64,000 bases of DNA from NCBI GenBank assembly GCA_040437565.1, contig JBDOQK010000024.1:400625-464624 (forward strand). Direction: 5' to 3'. This DNA is from Albugo candida. Its lineage: Eukaryota > Oomycota > Peronosporomycetes > Albuginales. Under the pieces are notes generated by a model, which was given only the letters and a program-made list of their open reading frames with translations, made no database searches and was not told where the DNA came from. Made by a program: the position numbers and the translations under genes. Below, piece after piece: positions 34,953 through 45,908 of this stretch. Every line of letters begins with the position of its first letter. The first letter of the stretch is position 1.

Positions 34953-36721
34953 ATGGGCAATTCGCACGAGAAAAGTAGTGAATACAAAGGTCCATTCGGC
35001 GACATTGTGGGTTTCATTCCTTCACACAATAAGTCGACATGTTCGAATAACAGCGTTACNNNNNNNNNNNNNNNNNNNNNNNNNNNNNNNNNNNNNNNNN
35101 NNNNNNNNNNNNNNNNNNNNNNNNNNNNNNNNNNNNNNNNNNNNNNNNNNNNNNNNNNNATTCGGCGACATTGTGGGTTTCATTCCTTCACACAATAAGT
35201 CGACATGTTCGAATAACAGCGTTACCGTTTAGGAATACGACCAACTCGCACGTAAATATGAAGCGCTAACAAAATCACGCAAAAGCGACGATATACACGC
35301 GAATTTCAAGGTATCATTAAAGGTGAACATTCGCATAAGACTGATTTTACGCTGATATCAGACCGCTTTCCATCTTTACGTACCCGATACAATGCCACCG
35401 CACTTGCGAACGCCATTGGAAGACTTTGGAGTGTTTATATATCGCTTATGTGCGCTGCAAAATGAGTCAAATGCAAGCGATACGATCGGACACATTTCTT
35501 TACCATCTTTTGTTCGAGCGGGTCGGTTAATAGCGAAAAAGCGAGCTAAACTCTCACGTCTGCTACGATAGTCACTCGTTGTACCCGTCTATCGCCGCAA
35601 TCGATTCTCACTTCCATATATTCTCTATTTGATCCACAAGGATGCAATGCGATTGAGAGGAGTCAAATGCAGCTTTTATTTCTCTCTGTGTTGCTGATGA
35701 TGCAGGAGAATGAAGCAGTTCCCTCGACAGCCTATATAGAAGTCACAGAAGCTCTGACAACCGCATTGATGAGCGACAACGACACTGTGCAATCTGAGCA
35801 ATTCGTACAATGGACTACTTCCGTTCTTCCACTATTGTACTCTGTTATCTCCACGTGGATGTCGTCAAAAGCTTTGGAAACATTTGCAACAAGGAGCTAC
35901 TCGTCCCCAAAGCTCACCCATCGATCCGAAATTCTTTCATTGTAAGAAGCTTTTATCGCAATGTTTGGTTTATCAATCAAATAGCATCTGACAGACCGCA
36001 ATTCCACTTGCTATCGTGCGTAACGACTCATCTGCAAGGCGATATCGATCGTATTTACACAAGCATGGAAGACGGACTCAGTTACAATCGCTTGTGTTTT
36101 CACCTTTTGGGGTATTCCGGGCCGACTTTGATCGTCATTCAAGATGTAGAAGGAGGTAGGAGCGCGCAAGGTACGAGCATTTCAGACTCATTCTTTTCGT
36201 TTGTAGCGATATTTGGAGCCTTTTGTGACACGGAATGGAAAGAATCCAATCGATTTTACGGTGGAAATGGATGCTTTCTATTTCGCTTCAGACCTGATTT
36301 TCACATATATCGGGCTGCCACGTTACATCAAAGTGGAAATCACATGTATCTCAACACAAAAGGATTCAGTCTTCCTCGAGGCCTCGGTGTAGGCGGTGAT
36401 CTGACTGAATTTCGTATGTTTCTGAGCGAGGATTTTGATGAGAATTGCTACACGACGACGCGATGTCTGTCGTATGAACCGGGTCCTTTGTCGAGTAGAA
36501 AGCGCTTCAGCATCGCTTTGTTGGAAGTTTGGGGATGTGGTGGGGAGGAAAGTATGCTGAAACAAAAAGCTCATCGACAGGACACCGCCGATATGATTGC
36601 TCATGCTCGAAAGGTTGACAAAGCTCAATTCGTCGGCAATGATTTCGATAAAGAAATGTTTTTGGGGCGCACATTCGGTCATGGAACAAATCAAGCTCGT
36701 GTCGTGGAAGACCAGTCATAG
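34953..36721 (+). CDS. TLDc-domain protein, MEAK7/TLDC1-like, N-myristoylated
   Basis: The start MGNSHEKS fits N-myristoylation and equals the MGNS start of MEAK7. Exons that close in frame are 34953-35006, 35233-35310 and 35362 onward; then about 35655-35941, from 35994, and the last from about 36210 to 36721. Small introns join DGLSYNRL...IVIQDVEG to AIFGAFC. The exon border near 35540-35660 is not resolved. The TLDc domain (IYTSMEDGLSY, GYSGPTLIVI, RFYGGNGCFLFRF, MYLNTKGFSLPRGLGVGG, LLEVWGCG) ends the protein apart from a helical tail. MEAK7 is a lysosome-associated TOR-signalling factor and TLDc domains bind the V-ATPase; the function here is by family. The first intron spans false gap 7. 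Confidence 0.75.
35060..35159. other. Assembly gap 7 (false gap)
   Basis: A run of 100 N inside the first exon-intron border of the MEAK7-like gene. Bases 34994-35059 are repeated at 35160-35225 (66 nt). Confidence 0.9.
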
Positions 36722-36769
36722 CATGCACAGTGAGAATGTGGACAATGTGCAACTTGCGCTGTATTTGTA

Positions 36770-39114
36770 TCATGTAGACCTTCTTCTACGAGATGCTGAA
36801 AGACTATTGTTTTGTGTTTGTTGCGCTACTTGTTCCTGAATCAAAGGTGGCTCGAGTTCATCCATTTCTTCAATTCGATCGTTTCCAGAGGTTTCGTTAC
36901 TATCACTGGGATCAAAGTGACGCCGTCTCGATGACGCGAATACGTTGCAATTTTCATCATCGTCGTAATCGCCTCGATATGCTTTACAAACACGTAATTT
37001 CCCTTGCTTTGTACCATAAATGAATCCTCCACCAGGAATCGGATTGAACAAGGCGATATTCACGTCGTCAGTGTCGCTTTCCACGTGAGAAAGAAGCTTC
37101 ATATCGTCCCAGCGATATATTCTAGTCACGCGATGTGTCGAAACCATATTTTCCCTTGCACAAAAAAAGAGTGAGCTTTAAGAGAAAAGTCGCAACAACA
37201 GACCGCACCTTTGCATGCGATCACGCACTCCGTAGCCGAGTAATGCATACGCCGATACTGGAGAAATCTTGACAGACGTGACTCCACCTGCCAGCGTTTC
37301 TGCCAAGTGACAGGTTTGTATAATCTTGCCTAGATCATTGGCTTCAAGAGATATCAAGGTAAGCCATGTCGACTGAACCTCGGAAGCGAGCTGATATCGT
37401 TGCGCGCGTTGCGCTCGAGAGAAGCGCAAGCGACTTAGTGCGATATTTGGTCGTATCTGAGGATGTCCTTGTGATACCAACTGAGGTCGTCCTGGCGATC
37501 GAGCCATTCCAAAGGGATACTGACGATGCAATTGAACGCTGGTTTGCTGTAATCGCGCACGTACACGACGAAAATGCTGATTCATATACTCGTCCATGGT
37601 ACTTGAAAAGTCAAAGGATGCCGAATGCGCCATTGAAACAGTGTTGAGGGTTTGCAGTGATGGAAGGCTCATTTGTCTGGACCGATTATTGGAATGATGT
37701 TGCGGTAGAGTTGGCAGCGCGACGTTCTGTATACTTGGAATCGCATTATGCACGGATATACGCGGGATCGGGACTTGATTCACTTCATCGTTAGAGCTGG
37801 ATCCATCTTGAACGCTGTCATGCGCGAGAATTTGCTCGAGATCGTTGATTGCTTCCATCTCCAGCTCTTTCTCAGCTTGACGCAACGAGAGATCCGCACA
37901 AATTGCGAGATACCGCCCACATTTCGAGATATCAAAGCCTCCATCGTTATAGATCAATGCATGTGACAACACTACTCGGCTATTATGCATCGCTTTCTTC
38001 AAAGCCGATGGCTCGGTTGATAGAGCCCACGTCGGATCGAAATCCCATAACGTGATCGTTACAGTCAGATCGGATGAAGATGCATGCCCCTGTGGTCGCT
38101 ACTCATTCAGAAAAAAAATCAGTACCGATGCTTCTGAGTTATAAATCGTACATTATAGCGTTCATTTGCTTCTCCAACCAAAATTTTGGAATGATCCGGC
38201 AGGAAAGTAACGGAACGTAATGTCTGATAGCTGAACATTGCAATACGAGGGCAACTATGCTGTAAGATATCAACCGTTAGTCAACGGATACAAATCGAAC
38301 GACATGAACTGGACCTGGTAATCCCATGTGTAGACGCACGTTCCACTGGCGATCGCAAGAATATCTCCTGAAGGATGGAATGAAATCGATATGATTGCAT
38401 GGCGAAGTGCTGTGACGTATAAACATCGCCCTGATTCGATATCCCAAAATCTACAGAACGATTGAGTGTCTTTGTATACAATTGCGTAATGATCGATATA
38501 CCTCACTTGGAATCCCAGGCATCCGGAAGCAACAAATCTCGAATTGGTTGGATGAAACTTGACACTCCACGGCGTTCGGGGATGTCCGACCAGCGTCTAA
38601 AGGAAATAAGGTAGTGCGAGATCAATGAGGTACCCCAATTGATAACCAACCTGCAGAATCCTTCCGGTCTCATAGCATATGATCTTCACAGTATGGTCTC
38701 CATGAGTAGATGCAAACAGTTTTCTATGCGATAGGACCGTTTATCACTTCAGCGAAAGTATTGAAGTGATATAAATGCTTACCCGTTCGGACTGATAGCG
38801 ATAGAGATTGTCGATTTGGTGGTGTCGGGAAGTTGAGAATAGCGACTCGAATGCTAATAAGTGATTGTGAATTGTCGATCGTGTCGAGGAATAGTGAAGA
38901 AAATACCAGTTTATACTTTGATTGCACTTTGTTGCTCCAGCCAGCCTTCTTCCGTACGAATAGAAGCTTTATTGCTCGTCAAACTTCCACATTCCCGAAG
39001 CTTTAGCATTTGTTGTATATTCTGTAGTGAATTCGTACTTTGGAAAGAGTATGGAGCTCCTACAGGATTCAAATCACTGAGAGCACGTTCCCATAGCTTT
39101 GTACCCGGTTCCAT
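36770..39114 (-). CDS. AMBRA1-like WD40 protein (DCAF3 type)
   Basis: Multi-exon gene starting at ATG 39114 (MEPGTKLWERALSDLN). The first exon joins in phase to a WD40 repeat (LPDTTKSTISIAISPNGK, then LFASTHGDHTVKIICYETG). Then follow TLVGHPRTPWSVKFHPT and ASGCL, the repeat FWDIESGRCLYV...ISISFHPSGDILAIASGT...YTWDYQ, and a long Ser/Gln-rich linker (37300-37900). Last is a C-terminal propeller part (GGVTSVKISPVSAYALLGYG, HVESDTDDVNIALF, GGGFIYGTKQGKLRVCKA). The split propeller separated by a disordered middle is the AMBRA1 design. AMBRA1 is a Cul4-DDB1 substrate receptor that links autophagy, TOR and cyclin D turnover. Several introns remain to be set. The stop lies 48 bp from that of the convergent MEAK7-like gene. 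Confidence 0.75.
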
Positions 39115-39244
39115 AAAGCAAGGAACAATTACAAAACGAGGAGATCAAAGTGTGCGCAGGGGCTCGGAAGTTTTTTATTTACTGAAAATGTATCAGTTGC
39201 TTCGATTTAGGTTGCATGAATGTAGCACAAAGGTGGACAATACT

Positions 39245-39344
39245 NNNNNNNNNNNNNNNNNNNNNNNNNNNNNNNNNNNNNNNNNNNNNNNNNNNNNNNN
39301 NNNNNNNNNNNNNNNNNNNNNNNNNNNNNNNNNNNNNNNNNNNN
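39245..39344. other. Assembly gap 8 (false gap)
   Basis: A run of 100 N. Bases 39206-39244 are repeated at 39345-39383 (39 nt). It falls in the divergent spacer between the AMBRA1-like and monooxygenase genes. Confidence 0.85.
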
Positions 39345-39494
39345 TTTAGGTTGCATGAATGTAGCACAAAGGTGGACAATACTTGCAGTAAAAACCAATG
39401 AATAAATAGGAAAGACTGCGCGTCCGTGCGCTTGTACACCGCAAACTATGGAGCACATTTCAATTGCTCATTGGCTATATCTCATCAGCATCCA

Positions 39495-41058
39495 ATGAGC
39501 GTCACAAAGCGTATCGGAATCGTCGGCGCTGGCGCAGCGGGACTGAGTATGTGGCCTATGTGATGACACTATTTAATTGTGCATCCATGCTTCAGTTGTG
39601 GCGAAAACACTACGTGCTGCCAATTTCAACATAACTGTGTTTGAGAAATCAAACTTTCTCGGAGGTTTATGGAAGTACTCGGATCAAACGCACACGGATG
39701 CTACTCTTTATGAGGTTTGAATTCGATGTATATCGATTCTTTGAGTGTGATTTGTGTACTTTAGTCACTGCATACAAACTTACCGACAACTGTCATGCAA
39801 TTGAGCGATTTCCCTTTCGACAAAGACATTCCATCGTTCCCTTCCCATACTCAAATGCTGGAATACCTCGAGCAGTATACTGCACATTTCGAGGTAAGCG
39901 ACTATGAAAGAGGTGTGGAGTGGTCTATGACAGTCGAATGCATATAGATGTCGGAGGTGGTTCAGTTGGGCTGTCACGTGGAAAGGATTGAGTCGGTCCA
40001 AACAGCCGACAAATCTTTGAAAGTTTGTTTACATTGGAAGAAACAGAACAAGTCAATGGTGGAGACATTTGATAAAGTTGTGATATGTAATGGGCATTTC
40101 GCAAAACCGGCATACCCAACGATCAGAGGGATGCATTTCTTTGAAGGCATGCAAGCTCATTCTCACGATTATCGCACACCAAAACTGTACGAGAATAAAA
40201 GTATCCTTTTGATCGGAAAAGGACCTTCCGGGGACGACATCTCGAAAGAATTGGTGAATTGCGGTGCAAAAGAAGTGATTGTGTCGTATCCGGGGTACAA
40301 TACATCTGACCGTGATAGCATTTTGGAGGATGCGAGTCAGACAAGTGAGAAGCGCTTATTAAAGCCTCCTATACAGTACATCGACCACGATAAAACCTTT
40401 GTGTTTCAGGATGGAACACAATGTGCTGCTCCCGATGTCATTATGTACTGCACTGGATATCAGTACACTGTCATGGATCTCGTGCCGGATGGACTCCTTT
40501 TTCCGAACAGTAAAGCTGCACATGGATTTTCTTCGACTATGCAACAATCTGCTCAATTTCGCTCTATAATGGAGGAGGCAGCAAACGGGAAAATGGTGGC
40601 ACCGCTCTATGAGCATATACTCTCTATACAGAACCCAAACATCGCATTTGTCGGCTTACCATCCAAAGTGGTGCCATTCTTATGCTTTGAGTTGCAAGCA
40701 AAATGGCTCAGCGCTGTGTACAAAGGCGATCTAAAATTCACAAAATCAGAAATGATTCAGCAGTTTTGGAATCAAGTGATGCAATCCGAGTCCGCAATGC
40801 GTAAATTCCATGTGTTGGGGACCATGCAGCCCGCGTATATGAGGTTTGTGCCAATTCAGGATGCAGTGCCTGCTATTCACACCATTGTCTCCCAGAAAGC
40901 TCGCAATGCAAAGCAACACAACACTCGATGAGAAAGTATTGGACATGTACGATGATTGTGCTATCCTGCGAAAATCACATCCGTTTGATTACCGCAAAGC
41001 TCAGTACCATTACGATGTTGAACGGAAGACTTGGACACGCCAGCTGCCAGCGAAATAG
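39495..41058 (+). CDS. Flavin-containing monooxygenase (FMO)
   Basis: Five exons: 39495-39546, 39596-39714, 39765-39893, 39948-40843 and 40896-41058, with introns of 49-54 nt, giving 452 aa, the normal FMO length. Signatures are GIVGAGAAGL (FAD), FLGGLWKYS, the FMO fingerprint FFEGMQAHSHDYR, LIGKGPSGDDIS (NADPH) and MYCTGY. The last intron (40844-40895) restores the usual C-terminus (SHPFDYRKAQYHYD); without it the frame stops early at 40931. FMOs oxygenate soft nucleophiles such as N- and S-containing small molecules. There is no N-terminal signal or C-terminal anchor, so it is probably cytosolic. Confidence 0.9.
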
Positions 41059-41176
41059 CAAGTCACACGAGATAAGGTCTCCAGATCCACTTGCTTGGAA
41101 GAAAGCCTGTTAGATACAACAAGACAGCATTGTATAGATTCTACACACATTTGGCAGGGCACTTGTCTCCTAATTT

Positions 41177-44100
41177 CTACAGTTTTGACCACTTCAGATA
41201 CGAAAGTACGTGCACGGCAGTGTCACGAACATCAGGATCGGATTCCTGCTCGACGCTTGCCAGCGAACTTACAACATTCAGCACATGATTCGTCAATGCG
41301 TCGTCCTTGAGCTCTTGAACAAGCAGATTGAGTGTTCGCAATGCTCGGAAACGCAAATTTGGAGTGCGAGAATTGCATTCTTCCATCACGACCTTTATAA
41401 CATCATCCAGCTTTCCGACCTTGTGCAATTTTACAGCCAGCTTCTCGATAGCGCACAGGCCTGTAAGCTTACCATTGAATGTGGATTGCATGCTGTTCAT
41501 GATAGCCTTCAAGACATCGGATACGAGCCACTCATTTCCAAGACAATTGACAAGGTTGACAAGGTCGTTGCAGCAAGCCCATCGGACCTCATGAATTGGA
41601 TCTTCTAGAAATCCCAAATAGTTTGTAGCAAAATCGCTGGGAAACGCACAACTATCCGCACGATTTGCCCATGCAGCGATACAATGGATTGATTGTACGC
41701 GAATTCGCCAAGATGGAGAATGAATGAGCTTCCGTAACACGGGAAAGCTCAAACTCAGGAGCAATTCAGCCGACTTGTTGCAATTCCGGGTCGTCTCCTC
41801 AAGCAATGCAGCTCGAACACTCGAATCTTGACTTTCATCTAGACACTGAGTAAATATGGGAACAAGATCTTCGTAATTTTGCTCTCCAATGAGACTCAAT
41901 GATTTACCCACAAATCGTGCAAGCGCTAGTCTCACAATCACAGAAGCATCCGTTGCCAATCCATACGTTGCAGGGAGAATAGACCGAACGATCTTGTTCT
42001 GTGTTGCTACGATCAGCTCACGTGGGTTTCCTTCTGCTGCGCTATCGTTTTGAAGTTCGAGTTGCGCCACCTGATGTACCATGCGCCCCACAACTTCACC
42101 AGTGGACGACTCATGTTCCTCGGTATCCATCTTCTGGTCGTCTTCTGTCGTCGATACGGATGCAGTGATATTGCCACTATTGAGTTTGATCATCGATTCT
42201 GCCATATCGTACGCGATCTCCACGCAAGCTTTGCGTACTTCCATTGTTGGATCGCGTATAATCCCAATAAAATGATCAACAAAGACATCGGCATATTCCT
42301 TACCAAAAATCAGACATAAAGAAGGAAGCATTCGGGCTGCTTCCACACGCACTTGCCAGGACGTATCGCATACGTAAGAATTCACCAGAGGAACCATTTG
42401 ACAGTACAACAAGCGCAAAGAAGGATCAAGTCGCTTCATTTCGCACAATTGCGGATTTGTATCGGGTTCGAGAAGAACGGCTCGAAGGATATTGGCAACT
42501 TGTAAGTAACTTTTGACGGCAAATGTTCGCACAATATCGTGATTATCGGACGTCGCTTTCTCCAGCAGATGAACGATCCACTCGAGCTTGCAGCTTCCAA
42601 CCACATTTGCAAGCTGAGCCAAAATCGAAGTAACTGCACGTCGTACAAGAGGATTGTCATCAAGAGCCAGTCGATCCACCATACCTCGTAATTGAACGAG
42701 GATGTCTCCTGATGTTCGCGCATACACATCTGAAAGTATTGCGATAGGAACGATTCGAGCAGTTGGGCTGGAACTTGTACTCAATTTTGAAATCAGCGGA
42801 ATGATCATTGTATCGACTTCTTCATCCGACATCGCCTTTATCAGTTCTCGCAAGCAGTGAACCATCGCATCCCAAGTTGCATGATTCTCAATGATTGCGA
42901 GGCTTTCCAAAACGTACAGAATCAATGCGATAAGCAACTGATATCTCGTTCTCCTCTCTTCAAGCGAGGCGCTGCTGGCTTCACCACTTTCTTCTCTCGA
43001 GCAATTTGACTGATGATAGAGTTGAGCTATGCGTTTTCCTAATGAGCCCAAGATATAAATTGTTCGAATGACGACACTCTCTCCTTTATCGTCGTGACTG
43101 TGAATGGTGCCGAAAAGATTCAGCAAATACCGACGTTCGGCTGACATTTCTGCACGTGTCGAACCATGCTGTTGCACTCGGTCAAATGATGCTTTGAGAA
43201 CTGATTCTACCCTCGAGTTTGGCAAAATTNNNNNNNNNNNNNNNNNNNNNNNNNNNNNNNNNNNNNNNNNNNNNNNNNNNNNNNNNNNNNNNNNNNNNNN
43301 NNNNNNNNNNNNNNNNNNNNNNNNNNNNNAGCCCAAGATATAAATTGTTCGAATGACGACACTCTCTCCTTTATCGTCGTGACTGTGAATGGTGCCGAAA
43401 AGATTCAGCAAATACCGACGTTCGGCTGACATTTCTGCACGTGTCGAACCATGCTGTTGCACTCGGTCAAATGATGCTTTGAGAACTGATTCTACCCTCG
43501 AGTTTGGCAAAATTTGGGTCAAGAACGCATCGCGCGCTGCATCTTCGTTTGATAAAGATTGCTCACAATTATCCAGATCATCGAGGGTCAAATATCGAAA
43601 GATACCGCAACAAAATTCCATTGGAAAATGCAGTATTGCTTGATGAATCTTGGCTTGAAAAACTCGGAACGACATTCGGTCTTGTTCTGGTACAGGACGC
43701 TCAGTTTTTGGTTGACGAATGTTCATACAAAGCTGCTTTCTTAACGATTTGTAATCGCTCGCTGAAATTACAATCAACTTGAGATGTAGAGGTCGTTCTG
43801 CACGCTCGATTCTCGATAAAGCTTCTTTATGCGTCAGATTTGTGATGTATTCGTTGTTTAGACCGACTAACCAACTGGACCGCTTTACACCAGCTTTCGC
43901 TGCGGCCCCCGTGGGTTTGATATCAACCACCACTGTTCTCTACACGATCCAATATGTCAAGATTTGGGAATTCTATCAAAGCGAAATGTCACGCACCTCC
44001 AAGATGTTCTCAACTGTCAGCCCAAGCGGACCAACTGGAATTACTGCTTCATAAATCACACCCTTTGTGCATTTCTCCGGACAAGAAGGGTCCCAGTCGT

Positions 44101-45277
44101 AGCCGATAATGTGACGAAAATCTGGAACTGTTCGATGCTCATCAAAGTAATTGTTCAAAGCAACGTCAGTGTTTAAGTCGGCCATCAACAATACTTCCAG
44201 AATAGATTGCATGTTTGCGGATTGGTCGTCAATTGTTGCCCCAATGATGCCGGCGACCTGTTCCAAGTGCGTCAATCCGTATGACATTGACGGTGTTTCA
44301 CTTGCCTGTATCTCCAATTTATCGGAATCAGCTAGCGAGACATTGACCACATCACACGTTGACAATGTGTCGGATTTCACAGCTGTATCGATCGTTTTGA
44401 TTTCAACACATGAGTCACTTAGCCGTGATTCACAGATCGAATGTGGTTGCAACGGACGCTCAGATGACCCGTCCACGTGGTGTATATCCTGTGGCCGTCG
44501 TAGGCGTAAAATAGAAGGGATTAATACTACCTCACGTGATAGCTCATTTTGTAACTCGGCTGCATTCAATCGGTCCACCACGATGTCATTCACCGAGATG
44601 AGCACATCGGCTTTGAGCACACCAGCACGACCAGCAACACCTTTTGGTTCAACATTTTGCACTACAAGACGACCAAAGATATTTCCGATTTCCCATCCCA
44701 AAACACCCTTCTCCGAGATCGAGATCTCATACACACCCGAATCTGTGGTCCCTACGCAAGGTGCTTCGTAGCAATCGTCATCCTCAGCAGACAGGCGTGC
44801 GATCTTATTCAACGGCGAAGTGAGTGGTTTAAGATAGTGAGAAGCAATCGGTAAGAGCCCAGTTTGTTTGGTATCTTCTTCGATGAGTGGAGAAGGTTTC
44901 TGCATCGCATCATTACTTACTGCCATTTCCTCGCAAAGTGTGTTGCCTTCCGTAAAGTATAGCTCCACGGCTTCGTGCACGTTATTATTAGTTCTCTTTA
45001 GCAAATTCATCAAAGTCTCGACTTGCACATGTCCGCCGAGGATATCTCTCAGCTCATGCACCTGTTTATGGTTTCGAGCGTCGAGAGCCTCGGGCAAGTC
45101 CGAGTATGGATTCCGAATGTTTTGATAGTAATAGTCCAAAGCTTTGTTTGGATCGCCATCAGCTCTGACCAGGAACTCAATCAGCTGTTCCCGAGAGACT
45201 TTTTTCTTCGCTTTGGACGGATTTCCCATTATCACACTTTGTAAGACTTCAATCACATTATCGTCAATTTTGTCCAT
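41177..45277 (-). CDS. UBA-PDZ-UBA-PDZ-HEAT fusion protein (PP2A scaffold-like)
   Basis: Two exons, 45277-43997 and 43939-41177, joined by a 57-nt GT..AG intron in phase 0. After removing the 285-nt artefact of gap 9 the product is 1,252 aa. Order: UBA/CUE-like helices (about 1-55, ending LDYYYQNI; about 70-115, ending AVELYFTEG); PDZ 1 (about 180-265, GRLVVQNVEPKGVAGRAG); a third UBA-like unit (about 340-385); PDZ 2, split by the intron (VIYEAVIPVGPLGLTVEN, then DIKPTGAAAKAG); then about 690 residues of HEAT repeats (SWQVRVEAARMLPSL, DPTMEVRKACVEIAYDMAES, SWRIRVQSIHCIAAW). The HEAT part resembles PP2A-A or PP4R1 scaffolds. The fusion suggests a ubiquitin- and membrane-linked phosphatase scaffold; partners are inferred. 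ATG 45277 is chosen; the frame opens slightly upstream without an ATG. Confidence 0.75.
43230..43329. other. Assembly gap 9 (false gap)
   Basis: A run of 100 N inside the HEAT coding region. Bases 43045-43229 are repeated at 43330-43514 (185 nt). The 285-nt insertion keeps the frame by chance, so a translation would show a false internal repeat. Confidence 0.95.
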
Positions 45278-45470
45278 TTTCCTGGTCGTGCGGAATCTCA
45301 ACGTCGACTGAGGAAGCCTCTGTAGGAGTAGTAAACGGATCGATCAGAAACTTGCGACAAGAATTAAAACACAACAGAATACGTCGATGCGCACGTTGCG
45401 TGTGAGGGGTTTCTGCTAAAGAATGCGCTTAGACAACCTCATAAATTAATATAGAGCTTTTAGTCTATGC

Positions 45471-45570
45471 NNNNNNNNNNNNNNNNNNNNNNNNNNNNNN
45501 NNNNNNNNNNNNNNNNNNNNNNNNNNNNNNNNNNNNNNNNNNNNNNNNNNNNNNNNNNNNNNNNNNNNNN
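45471..45570. other. Assembly gap 10 (false gap)
   Basis: A run of 100 N. Bases 45148-45470 are repeated at 45571-45893 (323 nt). This yields a spurious second copy of the first codons of the UBA-PDZ-HEAT gene at 45571-45701. Confidence 0.95.
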
Positions 45571-45908
45571 TTTGGATCGCCATCAGCTCTGACCAGGAAC
45601 TCAATCAGCTGTTCCCGAGAGACTTTTTTCTTCGCTTTGGACGGATTTCCCATTATCACACTTTGTAAGACTTCAATCACATTATCGTCAATTTTGTCCA
45701 TTTTCCTGGTCGTGCGGAATCTCAACGTCGACTGAGGAAGCCTCTGTAGGAGTAGTAAACGGATCGATCAGAAACTTGCGACAAGAATTAAAACACAACA
45801 GAATACGTCGATGCGCACGTTGCGTGTGAGGGGTTTCTGCTAAAGAATGCGCTTAGACAACCTCATAAATTAATATAGAGCTTTTAGTCTATGCACTGCT
45901 TTGATAGG

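Noticed and set aside
34994-35225. Tandem duplication of the first exon of the TLDc gene
   Set aside because: A 66-nt repeated flank at a 100-N run, as at the other false gaps.
40846-41058. Separate small gene overlapping the 3' end of the monooxygenase
   Set aside because: A 52-nt GT..AG intron joins it in frame to the FMO, and its sequence matches the usual FMO C-terminus.
43045-43514. Internal protein repeat in the HEAT region
   Set aside because: The 185-nt repeat is a contig overlap; frame is kept only because overlap plus N run is a multiple of three.
45571-45701. Extra short gene starting like the UBA-PDZ-HEAT protein
   Set aside because: Part of the 323-nt repeated flank of gap 10.
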